A DNA stretch of 64,000 nt, taken from assembly GCA_016715105.1 (NCBI GenBank), contig JADKBO010000059.1:248001-312000 (forward strand), read 5' to 3'. Below, in pieces: positions 54,475 to 63,667 of this stretch. How positions within the stretch are numbered: position 1 is the stretch's first letter; each line of letters begins with the position of its first letter. The translations under genes were made by a program, and so were the position numbers. The DNA is from Saprospiraceae bacterium. GTDB lineage: Bacteria; Bacteroidota; Bacteroidia; Chitinophagales; Saprospiraceae. Under the pieces are notes generated by a model. That model searched no databases. It was not told the origin of the DNA and was given only the letters and a program-made list of their open reading frames with translations.

Positions 54475-55338
54475 ATGAAATTAGCCATATCAAAGTGTTA
54501 TTCTGTATTTCTATTTTGTTTTCTTTTTAACGCCAATCTACAATCTCAATCCATGCAACAAATTCATTTATGGCCTGGTACCGTTCCTGGCGAAACAGAA
54601 GCCAAAGCAGTTGATGTCGTCAGTGAGGATAATAAAGGTGATGTAAAGAGAATTGCCAAGGTAACAGATCCAATAATGGATGTTTATCAACCTGCAATTG
54701 GGAAATCTAATGGAGTGGGAATTATCATTTGTCCAGGTGGAGGTTACGGAATTTTGGCCATTGACAAGGAAGGCTATGAAATCGCCACTTGGTTGAAAGA
54801 CTTGGGATATACCGCGTTTGTTTTGCATTATCGGGTGCCACAAAAAAGGCTTGGGGCTTTGCAAGATGCCCAAAGGGCGATGAGGTTTGTAAAAAGCGGT
54901 GCTCAAAAATGGGGTATTGATGCTGAAAAGATTGGCATCATGGGCTTTTCTGCTGGAGGTAGCTTGAGTGCGCGTTTGTCTACTTTGTATGGTGAAAAAA
55001 TCTATGAAGCAGTTGATGATGCAGATAAACTTTCTTGTAAGCCGGCATTCACAGCCCTTATTTATCCTGCTTACTTGGATGAAGGTCCAAATCGTTCTTT
55101 AACGCCTGAATTAAAGGTCTCAGACCAAACTTCACCAATGTTTCTTTTTGAAACTGCCGATGATCCTTATGGAAATAGTGCGCTGGTTATGGCTGGTGCA
55201 TTAAGAGATGCTAAAGTACCAGTTGAATTGCATTATTTGCCATTTGGTGGCCATGGTTATGGTCTGAGAAAGGGTACTGATGCTGCTGAGGCATGGCCAG
55301 TTTTTTTGTCTAAATGGTTGCTGAAGATTCAAAAATGA
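54475..55338 (+). CDS. Secreted alpha/beta hydrolase, acetylxylan-esterase-like
   Basis: A 287-residue enzyme with a signal peptide (MKLAISKCYSVFLFCFLFNA). It has the hydrolase pattern IICPGGGYGILAIDKEGYE, GFSAGGSLSARL (nucleophile Ser), the acid in ETADDPYG, and GGHGYGLR (His). It is paralogous to the esterase at 29583 but lacks the C-terminal beta domain. It probably removes acetyl or similar ester groups from sugars. It is divergent from the fibre/M23 operon and stands alone. Confidence 0.9.
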   Translation: MKLAISKCYSVFLFCFLFNANLQSQSMQQIHLWPGTVPGETEAKAVDVVSEDNKGDVKRIAKVTDPIMDVYQPAIGKSNGVGIIICPGGGYGILAIDKEGYEIATWLKDLGYTAFVLHYRVPQKRLGALQDAQRAMRFVKSGAQKWGIDAEKIGIMGFSAGGSLSARLSTLYGEKIYEAVDDADKLSCKPAFTALIYPAYLDEGPNRSLTPELKVSDQTSPMFLFETADDPYGNSALVMAGALRDAKVPVELHYLPFGGHGYGLRKGTDAAEAWPVFLSKWLLKIQK

Positions 55339-55739
55339 CAATGGTCTGCGACCGCAATGGCAATGTTCCTACAATGTTCCTACAATGTGTAGGAACGCAA
55401 TTTGGCAATTTTGCAATCCTTTTCAGTAAGCAGTCCAAGACAGTTTCGCAAATTGATTAAGCAAATCAGCAATTAAGCAATTCAGCAATTCAGCAATTTC
55501 GCAATTTCGCAATTCTGCCATTAAGCAGTTTTACATATATAATTTTTCAATGCACCAATTATTTAATAAATAATTTTTATTAAATAATCTGGTTTTTAAT
55601 AATTTACATTTAAATTAGCGTTGACTTCTATCGCGTAGAACTACGCATTCCTGAACTTTTTTTCTTTAATACTTTCGCCATCGACGAATCAGAAAATTTT
55701 TATAATTAAATAAATAATTAACTACCTAAATTTTAAATT
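55339..55739. repeat. Repeat tract with AATTTCGCAATT words
   Basis: TTCCTACAATG phrases with a dyad (CCTACAATGTGTAGG, about 55377-55393) are followed by CAGCAATTTCGCAATTTCGC words (about 55446-55530), then AT-rich sequence. No gene is visible. Confidence 0.75.
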
Positions 55740-56282
55740 ATGAGTTTACCAAATCTTCCTGTTACAGTCCAAGCAATTAACTATTACACCAATTGGTCCA
55801 ACTTAATTGCCATCGGGCCAAATGCTTCAACTTTGCGACTGTCTTTAGGTGATTCAACCTTAACAAACACTTATTGGTTTGTAGTAATTGATAGAGTTTC
55901 ACTAAAGGTTGTTGCAAATTTCACTACAAAAGATAATTCAAATGTACCAACGCAATTATCACCGTATTTGGGTAACACCCAATATTTATTAATTGTGAGT
56001 ACTCAAAATTTGGGTTCTGCATATTTGCCTCATGGTGCTTTGTATTCATTTCTTGTATCAGAAGGTGCAGGTGTGGAATTGAGAAGGTTGGAGCAAATTT
56101 ATTCTACACTCAATTGTGGTACTTGGGGTTTCATGGCTTATTCTTTTGTGTGTGTATTAGGAGATGATGGAAGTGGTGCTTTCGAAGCTTCTACTCTACA
56201 GCAAAATGCTTTATTACAAACCATTCAATTGATGCCCATAAATATTGGTGGGACTAACTATTATACGCCAATTTCTCTTTAG
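55740..56282 (+). CDS. Uncharacterised 180-residue protein
   Basis: A soluble, moderately hydrophobic protein without a signal peptide: LPNLPVTVQAINYYTNWSNL, WFVVIDRVSLKVVANFTTKD, QYLLIVSTQNLGSAYLPHGA and GGTNYYTPISL. It looks like a strand-rich fold, perhaps an interferon-like or interleukin-like sandwich found in uncharacterised Bacteroidota proteins, but I can name no family. A strong hairpin follows its stop codon, so it is an independent transcript and likely real. Confidence 0.7.
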   Translation: MSLPNLPVTVQAINYYTNWSNLIAIGPNASTLRLSLGDSTLTNTYWFVVIDRVSLKVVANFTTKDNSNVPTQLSPYLGNTQYLLIVSTQNLGSAYLPHGALYSFLVSEGAGVELRRLEQIYSTLNCGTWGFMAYSFVCVLGDDGSGAFEASTLQQNALLQTIQLMPINIGGTNYYTPISL

Positions 56283-56302
56283 ATATCAATTTGTCAAATA
56301 AT

Positions 56303-56334
56303 AAAGGGTTGCTCATTTTGGGCAACCTTTTTTA
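56303..56334. terminator. Bidirectional terminator
   Basis: GGTTGC (56308-56313 region) pairs with GCAACC and the stem is extended by AAAG and CTTT; T- and A-rich flanks on both sides suit both convergent genes. Confidence 0.8.
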
Positions 56335-57240
56335 TTTCCTCAATCCGCCCGTATGAATGAAAACTAAAATGTCACCAGGTTTATACATTCCATTTTTTAT
56401 ATCTGCCATTAAGCCATAAAAAGCTTTTCCAGTATAAATAGGGTCCAATGACAAGTCATATTTAATTTTTATTTCATCTATAAAAACCAATAAATCAGAC
56501 GGTATTTTACCATATCCACCAAAATGGTAATCGGAGCGCACAGTTAGTAGATTTGGAATTTGCGAATCACTTTTATTGAAAAACTGAGCATAATTGATTA
56601 TCTCAGCTTCCATCCAGTCACCTTTCAATGCAGGATAAACAACCATTTGTGAACGAGCATTCTTCAAATAAGAAAGTAACGCTCCTGCTGTACCTCCGGT
56701 GCCCATGGACAGCACTAAATGACTGTAATCAGGAACCTGTTCTTTTATTTCTACATACAGCTCCTGAATTCCAGCCAAAGCAAACTGATTACTCCCACCT
56801 TCCGGAATGACTAAATAATTTGGAAATTCACTGATTACTTTGCTTGCAATTTCTCCACCTTCCTTTACACGATAAGCAGCTCGGTCAATAAAATACAATT
56901 CAACACCATTGTCTTTTGCATAGGTCAATGTCTCATTTTGTGGGTCAAAACCGTCACCACGTACCAGCATAATTACAGGTATTTGAAGCAAATGCCTGAT
57001 TCCTGCTAGTGCATATAAATGATTTGAATGTGCTCCACCAAATGATATAATACCTTCATATCCCTGAGATTGCATATGGAGTAAATTTCCTTTGAGTTTA
57101 CGCCACTTATTTCCTGAAATCACCGGATGCGTTTGATAGTCTTCCTTGACAATCAATCTTACACCAAATTGCTCTTCAATGTCCTTTATTTCCCTGAAAG
57201 GAGTTGGACACTTTATCGCTTCAAGTTTTGAAAAATTCAA
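56332..57240 (-). CDS. PLP-dependent ACC deaminase / D-cysteine desulfhydrase-like
   Basis: A 302-residue fold-II PLP enzyme. The lysine of GNKWRKLKGNLLHM is the PLP attachment region; SFGGAHSNHLYALAG and VLSMGTGGTAGALLSYL bind the phosphate. Bacteroidota enzymes of this size are annotated as 1-aminocyclopropane-1-carboxylate deaminase or D-cysteine desulfhydrase; sequence alone does not separate the two. It follows the M1 peptidase by two bases on the same strand, so the two are coupled, and it shares a terminator with the gene at 55740. Confidence 0.88.
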   Translation of the reverse strand: MNFSKLEAIKCPTPFREIKDIEEQFGVRLIVKEDYQTHPVISGNKWRKLKGNLLHMQSQGYEGIISFGGAHSNHLYALAGIRHLLQIPVIMLVRGDGFDPQNETLTYAKDNGVELYFIDRAAYRVKEGGEIASKVISEFPNYLVIPEGGSNQFALAGIQELYVEIKEQVPDYSHLVLSMGTGGTAGALLSYLKNARSQMVVYPALKGDWMEAEIINYAQFFNKSDSQIPNLLTVRSDYHFGGYGKIPSDLLVFIDEIKIKYDLSLDPIYTGKAFYGLMADIKNGMYKPGDILVFIHTGGLRK

Positions 57241-57242
57241 TC

Positions 57243-59862
57243 CTAAAATTCTGCATATCTGGAAAGCAAGAGTGGATCTGTTTCCTGTGCTTTTGCTTTC
57301 GTCACATAACCATCCAACTCTTCCATCAATGCCGCAGCACCTGGATCTGGATTACCTGCCATTTGAGATTTCATAACAGCCAAAGTGGAGACAGCCATAA
57401 ATCTCAAAAAGTTATTTTTTCCCATATCAGTCCCAACCAAAAATAATTGATCTGTATAAGGTTTTACTTCTGCAGGTTTTAATTGCATTAAGTATTGTAC
57501 AAATGGGCCGAATAATTGATAAGTATTATAAATGGTCGAGGAATTGATTTTATCCATAAACCAATTGCCCATCATTGGATCTTTTGATTTGGAATAAACA
57601 GCTCCCAAACCTCCCAAAATCATTTCCGAATCCAAAGATTCAAACTTTTTTGCATATGTTACAGCCATAGAATCATCAACTTCTGCCAAAATTGCCAATG
57701 CATTTGCCACACCTGGAATTGATTTTTCTGTGTCCAAAATCTCAATCAATAATGGTTTCAGATCCTCATCTGTCTCCATCATTTTTTGCAATGCCAATGC
57801 CCTCAATTCTGTATGATTTCCTTTTACCGCCAAAGATTTCAATTTGGAAACGTATTTGGTGGCGTCACTCATGTTCTCCAAAGCCGCCACTTGAACCAAA
57901 TAATTGTTATCCAACAATCCTATTTCAGTCAGTCTATTATAATCTACACTATCCATCAAAGATAATTCATTGATGGCCGAGTATCTCTGAGCGGCATTTG
58001 GTGAAAACATCAACTGTCCCCAATGATAATCGATCGACTTGTCTTCAGTGATGACAGCCAAAATATCGTCTTTACCATCCAATATGACACTGCTCGGTTT
58101 GTCATTCACATTATTTACAATAATTGTGTCGAATTGATTTTTAGCCCAAACCTTATGGAAAGTAGCTTTTCCATTTGCATCATAAATAGCCATGTCAAAT
58201 GGAATTTTGAAATTTGGGTATTGTTGTTGGGACACATAAGCAATGAGTTGCTTTTTATTGGCATCATATTCATACGCAACATTGATTTCAGGATGTCCTT
58301 CTGTCAAATACCACTGATCAAAAAACCAATTGAGATCTTCTCCTGTGACTTCTTCAAAAGCCATTCTCAACTCATCAACTTCTACTGCACTGTATTCATT
58401 CTTTTTTAAATAATGGTTTAAAGCGGCGAAGAAAGCTTCATCTCCCACATAAGATCTCAACATGTGTAAAACCAGACCACCTTTGTTGTAACTATGGGCA
58501 TCAAACATATCCTCCCTATTGCCATACCCGTAATGGATCAAGGGGTGAGTGCCTTGTGCCGCACTGGCAAGGTATCCTTGCATCTCATTGAGTCTGTGCA
58601 AATCCGCGCGTTCAAGGCCGTATTTATTTTCTAACCAAAGGTATTCTGCATAATTGGCAAATCCTTCATTGAGTGTAAGATTCGCCCAACTTTCACAAGT
58701 AACCAAATCTCCAAACCATTGGTGAAACATTTCATGTGCTATAATTGCATCATTGTCATCATCAACCAATTCCCGATCTGTTTTTTGCACAAATTCTCCA
58801 AAAAGAGAGGCTGTCGTATTTTCCATTGCTCCAGATACATAATCTCTGGCAGTAACCTGGGCATACTTATCCCATGGATAGGGGTAATTCAGTTTATTGG
58901 AGAAAAACTCCAACATTTCTGGCGTATGATTGAAAATTTGTTTTGCGTAGTCTTTGTACTTGGGTTCTACTACATAGTAAAGCGGAATATCCTTCCATTG
59001 GTCCTTAACCCAAGCGTATTCTCCAATGGCCATCATGAAAAGATAAGGAGCATGGGGTTTAGTCATTTTCCATGTGTCTGTTCTTTTTCCTCCCGCAATT
59101 TTTACAGAAGAAACCATTGTACCATTTGAAAGGGTAGAAAATTTATCATCAACCGTTATGGCCAATTCTTGCGTACCTCTTTCATTGGGTTTATCTATCG
59201 TGGGAAACCATCTGCTGCTGCTTTCTGTTTCTCCTTGCGTCCAAATTTGTTGTGGTTTATCAGGATCGGATTTATCTGCATTGATGAAATACAAACCTTT
59301 GTCTGAGGTGATGGCTGCACTCCCTCCGATTTCCCCTTCATTGGGCTTGGCAACATAATCGATTACTATCACTAGTTCTTCACCCTTTTTTGTAAGATTT
59401 ATCCAGTGTGATCGATAACTTTTGCCCATCATAATCAAATTTTAGAGGGTTGTTGTTATTTTTAATTTTTACCGATTTGATATCAAAACTCTTTGCATCT
59501 AATTGCAACATATTTTGTGGATAGAAATAGGGAGTTAGTGTCAATTCGGCATTTCCTATCAATTGTTCCTTTTCCCAATCAAATGATACAGCCAATTTGG
59601 TATGAATCAAATCAAAAAACTGGGTTGCTGATGGATTATAAATAGCTGGTGTCGGCTCTTCATCTTCTTCCTGAAATTCTGGACTATTGCCATCTACCAC
59701 CATAGTATCAAAAACCACTTTTTCTACTTGGTCTTCATCATCTGGTGTGACCGTAGTAACTTCTTTAGTCGTTTTACATGAAAGCATCATGGAAACGATG
59801 ATTAATAAAGCATACACCATTTTTTGGAATGGCTTTATAAAATCAATATTTGAAATTTGCAT
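57243..59862 (-). pseudogene. M1-family aminopeptidase (lipoprotein), one frameshift
   Basis: A zinc metallopeptidase of about 870 residues when joined. A lipoprotein signal ends MVYALLIIVSMMLSC. Motifs: GAMENTTASLF (GxMEN exopeptidase motif) and HEMFH with the third ligand Glu 18 residues later in LTLNEGFANY. A C-terminal helical-repeat region with WYLTEGHPE follows. The first 160 residues read into a stop at SYKKG; CCC at 59383-59385 (GGG on the coding strand) is one base too long, and its removal gives LDKSYKKGEELVIVIDYVAK. It would degrade peptides in the periplasm or at the surface. The frameshift is probably a sequencing error. Confidence 0.9.
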
Positions 59863-59873
59863 TTATGATTGAT

Positions 59874-60251
59874 TTAATTGATAAATTTTTCTCTTTCCTT
59901 GAGGAATGTTGCACCGAAAGTAATACCCAAAAGCAGGTGAATGATAAAGGCACCTGGATTGGATGTTAATTCTGCGGTATAAAAACGATACATATTCAAT
60001 GCAGTTATAACGTGGTATCCCATAAATATGAGGGTTACCATTTTTATTAATTGGCTATATTGGAAGTGTTTGAATATTTGAAAACTCAAGATGCCAAAAA
60101 TTATTGCAGCAAAAGCAATGAGTTTGCTCAGCATAATGGATTCTAAGGTAGCTTGACCATTGTTCAACAACCATTCAGGTCTAAGGAAAAATACCATTCC
60201 TCCAATTCCTTCGATCGCTGCATTCAACAAAAAAACATGCTTTACAGACAT
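59874..60251 (-). CDS. Four-helix membrane protein of unknown function
   Basis: A 125-residue hydrophobic protein with about four helices (residues 5-22, 38-58, 70-88 and 98-116) and a charged end (FLKEREKFIN). I do not recognise a family; its size and helix pattern resemble the protein at 24056-24451. It lies between the M1 gene and the next gene, both on the same strand (about 7-12 bases away), so it is probably in one operon with them. Confidence 0.7.
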   Translation of the reverse strand: MSVKHVFLLNAAIEGIGGMVFFLRPEWLLNNGQATLESIMLSKLIAFAAIIFGILSFQIFKHFQYSQLIKMVTLIFMGYHVITALNMYRFYTAELTSNPGAFIIHLLLGITFGATFLKEREKFIN

Positions 60252-60258
60252 TATTTGA

Positions 60259-60825
60259 CTATTTTTCTAGGACAGAATCTGCTTGAATATGTTCTTCTGT
60301 GTGGTAACCTATAGGATTGAATCCAATATTAGATTTAGTAGTGGGTTGATCATCATCAAAATCTTCCCATTCTGTGATGTCCTTGAGAAATAACTCAAAA
60401 TGACGGAGAATGAATGGTTTATTCAATTCGTCGGGTCTTAGAATTTCAAGAGTTTTGGGAGGTTTTGGTTCGCCGTAACCCTCAATATAAGGGCTCATCA
60501 ACATGACCATTATTTTACCATTGAAAAGCTGTTGGTAAATGATCGCTCCATTGCTTTTCACCATGGTCCTTTTCACGTCAGAACCTTCTAGGTTTTCACT
60601 TATGCCACTGCTCGATTTTCCAAGATCCAAAATGACAGCCTCCAAATTTTCTATGTTGTCTTGGTTCTTCACCTCACCCTTAAGTTCGCACGCTTTCAAG
60701 ATGTCATTGAGCGTACTATGGATCATCGGTTTGATCAATCTATTCCATTCAGATCTATAATGTACTGTATTATTTAAAACAGTTTTATAAGCATTGGCTT
60801 TAACTTGCAGTGTTCCGAAATCCAT
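60259..60825 (-). CDS. Uncharacterised 188-residue protein
   Basis: A soluble mixed alpha/beta protein (LNNTVHYRSEWNRLIKPMIH, VKRTMVKSNGAIIYQQLFNG, LFLKDITEWEDFDDDQP) with an acidic C-terminal region. No signal peptide is present and I recognise no family. It is first in a run of co-oriented genes that leads to the M1 peptidase and the PLP enzyme. Confidence 0.68.
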   Translation of the reverse strand: MDFGTLQVKANAYKTVLNNTVHYRSEWNRLIKPMIHSTLNDILKACELKGEVKNQDNIENLEAVILDLGKSSSGISENLEGSDVKRTMVKSNGAIIYQQLFNGKIMVMLMSPYIEGYGEPKPPKTLEILRPDELNKPFILRHFELFLKDITEWEDFDDDQPTTKSNIGFNPIGYHTEEHIQADSVLEK

Positions 60826-60889
60826 ATTACAAAAAATGATGTAGAAATAAAATGTGAAGCTAGCAAAAAAGTTCGATTTTAATAGATAA

Positions 60890-61260
60890 TGCCTTTGGAA
60901 TAAGCATTCTCGGCTGCTGGCTGTTATCAGCTATCTGTTTTCAGTGGCCGGTTCTGAGTGCTCAGTTTTTTTGCTGCAAGTTTTAAGTGAGCTAAGTGTT
61001 ATTTGCTTATTTGCTCTGATTTTATTCGTTTATTTGTTTATTTGCTATTTGCTAGTTGCAATTGCTTATTTGCTATTTGCTTTTTGCGTTTACTTTGCTT
61101 AGTTGCTTATTGCTTGAGTTGTCTTTTTTTTTAGCATTGCCAAATTTGCTTTGCTAGCTTATTGCTATCTGCAATTTTCTTTCTTTCAGACTTGCAAAAT
61201 TGTTTTGCACCCCATCTTTTCTGCAGCTTTCGTTTTGCAGTTCTGAGTTCAGCAGTTTTG
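60890..61260. repeat. Quasi-periodic repeat cluster (TTGCTATTTGC family)
   Basis: CTGCTGGCTGTTATCAGC words (about 60912-60940) are followed by TTTATTCGTTTATTTGTTTA (about 61022) and then TTGCTTATTTGCTATTTGC words to about 61180. In reverse complement this gives the order AATTGC, ATAAAC, CTGA, matching the cluster at 4915-5115 apart from the GCTCG block. Confidence 0.78.
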
Positions 61261-61264
61261 CAAT

Positions 61265-61612
61265 TGGGCGTTCTCGTTTCTCAGCATTGCCACAATTGAA
61301 CAGGCTTGAAACCTATTCGCCCTCCATTCTCGTTTTCTCAGCATTTCCCAATTGAACAGGCTAGCCAATTCCCTCCATTCTCCTTCTCTCAGCATTTCAA
61401 TTGAACAGGCTAAGGCCAATTCGCCCTCCATTCTCTTTCTCTCAGCATTGCCACAATTGAACAGGCTAAAGCCTATTCGCCCTCCATTCTCTTTCTCTCA
61501 GCATTGCCTCAATTGAACAGGCTAAAGCCAATTCACCCCTCCATTCTCGTTCTCTCAGCATTGTCGCAATTGAACAGGCTGAAGCCTATTCACCCTACAT
61601 TCTCCTTATCTC
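61265..61612. repeat. Minisatellite of 52-59 bp units
   Basis: Six full units and a partial seventh, each made of CATTCTCxTTCTCTCAGCAT, an AATTGAACAGGCT core and an AAGCCTATTCGCCCTC-type end. Units start near 61268, 61325, 61376, 61429, 61485 and 61542. Unit lengths differ by indels. Each contains a small AGGCTAAAGCCT dyad. There is no spacer diversity of the CRISPR kind. Confidence 0.9.
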
Positions 61613-61662
61613 AGCAGTTTCGAAGTTCAGCAATTCAGCAGTTTCGCAATTCAGCAGTTCTG

Positions 61663-61703
61663 CAAAATAAAAACAGCACCCACTTTTAAGAATAGGTGCT
61701 GTC
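61663..61703 (-). terminator. Terminator for the thioredoxin-fold gene
   Basis: ACAGCACC (61673-61680) pairs with GGTGCTGT (61695-61702). On the minus strand the stem is followed by a T-rich run (TTTTTATTTTG), as expected downstream of the gene at 61830-62684. Confidence 0.82.
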
Positions 61704-61829
61704 ATTTACACTGATATAGATCAGACATGTTCTATGGATTGTAACTTCACAGGGGGACTATGTGTGGCTTAATATTTTTATAAAACATCAGACGATCAGA
61801 TATTAATCGCCTATGTTCACTTATATATC

Positions 61830-62684
61830 TTATTTAAAACGAGCGCGGGGTGTATGTAAGTAAGCAATATCTGTGTTACGAGTTGACATGAGCTTTTTCA
61901 CATTCATCTCAGCTTGCACATTGTTGTAAGTTTCGTTTAGGAAATTCAACATTACAGAAGAAGACTGAGTGTAGTGAGTTACCACAGCACCTTCCAAAAC
62001 AACTGATTCATCTTTTGCAGAAACTGTTTGTTCTTTTGCAGTTATTTTTGAAAATTCACCAGATTTTTGACCCAATACATATTGTATAGCGATCTCTTCT
62101 TTTGAAGCTTTCAAAGTTCTTTTATAGTTTGTTGCTTGTAGGTTTTCTTCGCCCATCATCCACTGCATGATCGTTGCATGATTTGCCTGACCCAAATTGG
62201 TTACTTTCCAATCACTACTGATACCATAAATAGTAGGATATTTATCCACTTGGTAAAGATTGAGTAGTTCTGCTTCTTCTTGTGAAATGTTGATGATTGG
62301 ATGGTTGAGTTTTTGAGTCCAATCTCCCATAGAAGAAGAATTGCAATCTTCGCTACCTTTAATACAAGCAGTCGAAGTATTGACATCTGACTCAATATAA
62401 AGAACGACAAGGTTATTCATACCTTTATTACCGTATAGTTCATATACATCGTTTAACGTTTCTGACATGGCATATTTCCAGCTTGAAGGGGACCAAGCTG
62501 CACCGAAATTCACAATGACGTGTTTTCCTTGTGCCAACATATCAGATAGGTCAAATGTATTGCCATTGATATCCGTAACAGAAAAATCACTGGCAGCACT
62601 ACCATTTGTCAACGCGGCATTTAGCCTGTTCGACATCAAAGAGAATAATACTATTGCTAAAGAGCAAACTACTTTTACTTTCAT
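61830..62684 (-). CDS. Exported thioredoxin-fold protein lacking the CxxC motif
   Basis: A 284-residue protein with a signal peptide (through LNAAL) and an AhpC/TlpA-like thioredoxin domain (ASDFSVTDINGNTFDLSDML, HVIVNFGAAW, VDKYPTIYG with the cis-Pro). Where WCxxC is expected it has WSPSSW (residues 64-69), so it has no redox pair; the only other cysteines (TACIKGSEDC) are far away. A C-terminal segment of about 90 residues is unknown. It is transcribed from a good Bacteroidota promoter. Probably a binding or structural protein rather than a reductase. Confidence 0.82.
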   Translation of the reverse strand: MKVKVVCSLAIVLFSLMSNRLNAALTNGSAASDFSVTDINGNTFDLSDMLAQGKHVIVNFGAAWSPSSWKYAMSETLNDVYELYGNKGMNNLVVLYIESDVNTSTACIKGSEDCNSSSMGDWTQKLNHPIINISQEEAELLNLYQVDKYPTIYGISSDWKVTNLGQANHATIMQWMMGEENLQATNYKRTLKASKEEIAIQYVLGQKSGEFSKITAKEQTVSAKDESVVLEGAVVTHYTQSSSVMLNFLNETYNNVQAEMNVKKLMSTRNTDIAYLHTPRARFK

Positions 62685-62794
62685 TTTGGGATGAAATTTG
62701 ATTAAAATGAATAATTAAAAAGTGTATGCTCAGGGGACTAGAATTAAAGAGAAATTAGTCGAGACTAACTGGTGGATTCTGCTTTATTTCGCGT

Positions 62795-62825
62795 CAAAAA
62801 TATCGGATAGTTTTGGATGCACCAA
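62795..62825 (-). promoter_or_regulatory. Bacteroidota promoter of the thioredoxin-fold gene
   Basis: On the minus strand, TTG (62823-62825) and TATTTTTG (62795-62802) are separated by exactly 20 bases, as in the TTG-N20-TAnnTTTG consensus. The transcript would have a leader of about 100 bases. Confidence 0.65.
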
Positions 62826-62990
62826 ATATTAATCGCATTTTTATTATAAAATATTTAAATTTCTCTTAACAAATCGAATATACATGGTAGAATATTCTCA
62901 TTTGAAGATAATTTATATATTAATATTTTTTTTAATGTTAACTGATTTCTAGGGGGTTAGGAGACACAATAAATATTGCATCTGAATCAG
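62826..62990. other. AT-rich spacer without recognised features
   Basis: The remaining spacer between the promoter and the DCC gene end is very AT-rich and shows no repeat or RNA motif. Confidence 0.4.
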
Positions 62991-63440
62991 TCAATTTTTA
63001 AAACAAGCTTTAGTGTATTTTCTACTATTTAGATAAAGTTCTTGTTTTGAGACAAAATATTGAATCTGATGCGGATCAGGCAGAACACAACTTTGGTACT
63101 TGCCAAAAAGCTTATACCTTATCTTAGCAACTAAATCATATAAATAGTCGCTAACTGAAGTTGGTATCCACCCAAAGTGGGATATCAGACGATAAGGGAA
63201 GTCCAAAAATGATGCCAGTTTAATGACAGCCTTGCTTTTTACTAAATACTGGCCAGAAACCAAAATAATGATAGAATCTACCGACTCAAGGGAAGAAGGA
63301 AGTATATTCAATGATCTTGCATCTTGAAGGGTGGCAAATTTAAAAATGCCCTTTTTATTTCTACGTAGTAAGAATTGCACAGTTTTGTCACAGAACTTAC
63401 AAAGTCCATCATAAAAAACAGTGACACTTTCTTCTTCCAT
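62991..63440 (-). CDS. DCC-family thiol-disulfide oxidoreductase-like protein
   Basis: A 149-residue protein of the DUF393/DCC family. The hallmark DGLCKFC (D-x-x-C-x-x-C) is at residues 11-17, followed by the usual FKFATLQDARSLNIL and SDYLYDLVAKIRYKLFGK segments. It probably has a thioredoxin-like fold and redox-active cysteines; the substrate is unknown. It is divergent from the TetR gene, with 227 bases between, and may be controlled by it. Confidence 0.92.
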   Translation of the reverse strand: MEEESVTVFYDGLCKFCDKTVQFLLRRNKKGIFKFATLQDARSLNILPSSLESVDSIIILVSGQYLVKSKAVIKLASFLDFPYRLISHFGWIPTSVSDYLYDLVAKIRYKLFGKYQSCVLPDPHQIQYFVSKQELYLNSRKYTKACFKN

Positions 63441-63607
63441 TCCTTATTTTATTGGTATAAAGCTAAAATCTACGTAGTGCCATCTGCTACTTAGAATTGA
63501 AATAAATTACTTATTTTATAAAACTTTAGGACTACTTAATAACTAACTTTTCAAAGTTTAGTTAAAAGTAAATCATCCTCAATAATAAACATTTTATGAG
63601 CTAATTG

Positions 63608-63638
63608 TTGCAAATGTAAACTAACAATTATACATTTG
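63608..63638 (+). promoter_or_regulatory. Bacteroidota promoter of the TetR gene
   Basis: TTG (63608-63610) and TACATTTG (63631-63638) are 20 bases apart, an exact match to the TTG-N20-TAnnTTTG form. The TetR gene starts 30 bases downstream. Confidence 0.75.
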
Positions 63639-63646
63639 ACCAAAAA

Positions 63647-63662
63647 TTGACCAATTGGTTAA
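63647..63662. promoter_or_regulatory. Probable TetR operator
   Basis: TTGACCAATTGGTTAA is a 16-base near-perfect palindrome (14 of 16 positions symmetric) between the -7 box and the start codon. It is well placed for autorepression. Confidence 0.6.
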
Positions 63663-63667
63663 ATTAA

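Noticed and set aside
61265..61612. CRISPR array
   Set aside because: The repeats run without distinct spacers, unit lengths vary, and no cas gene is in the window.
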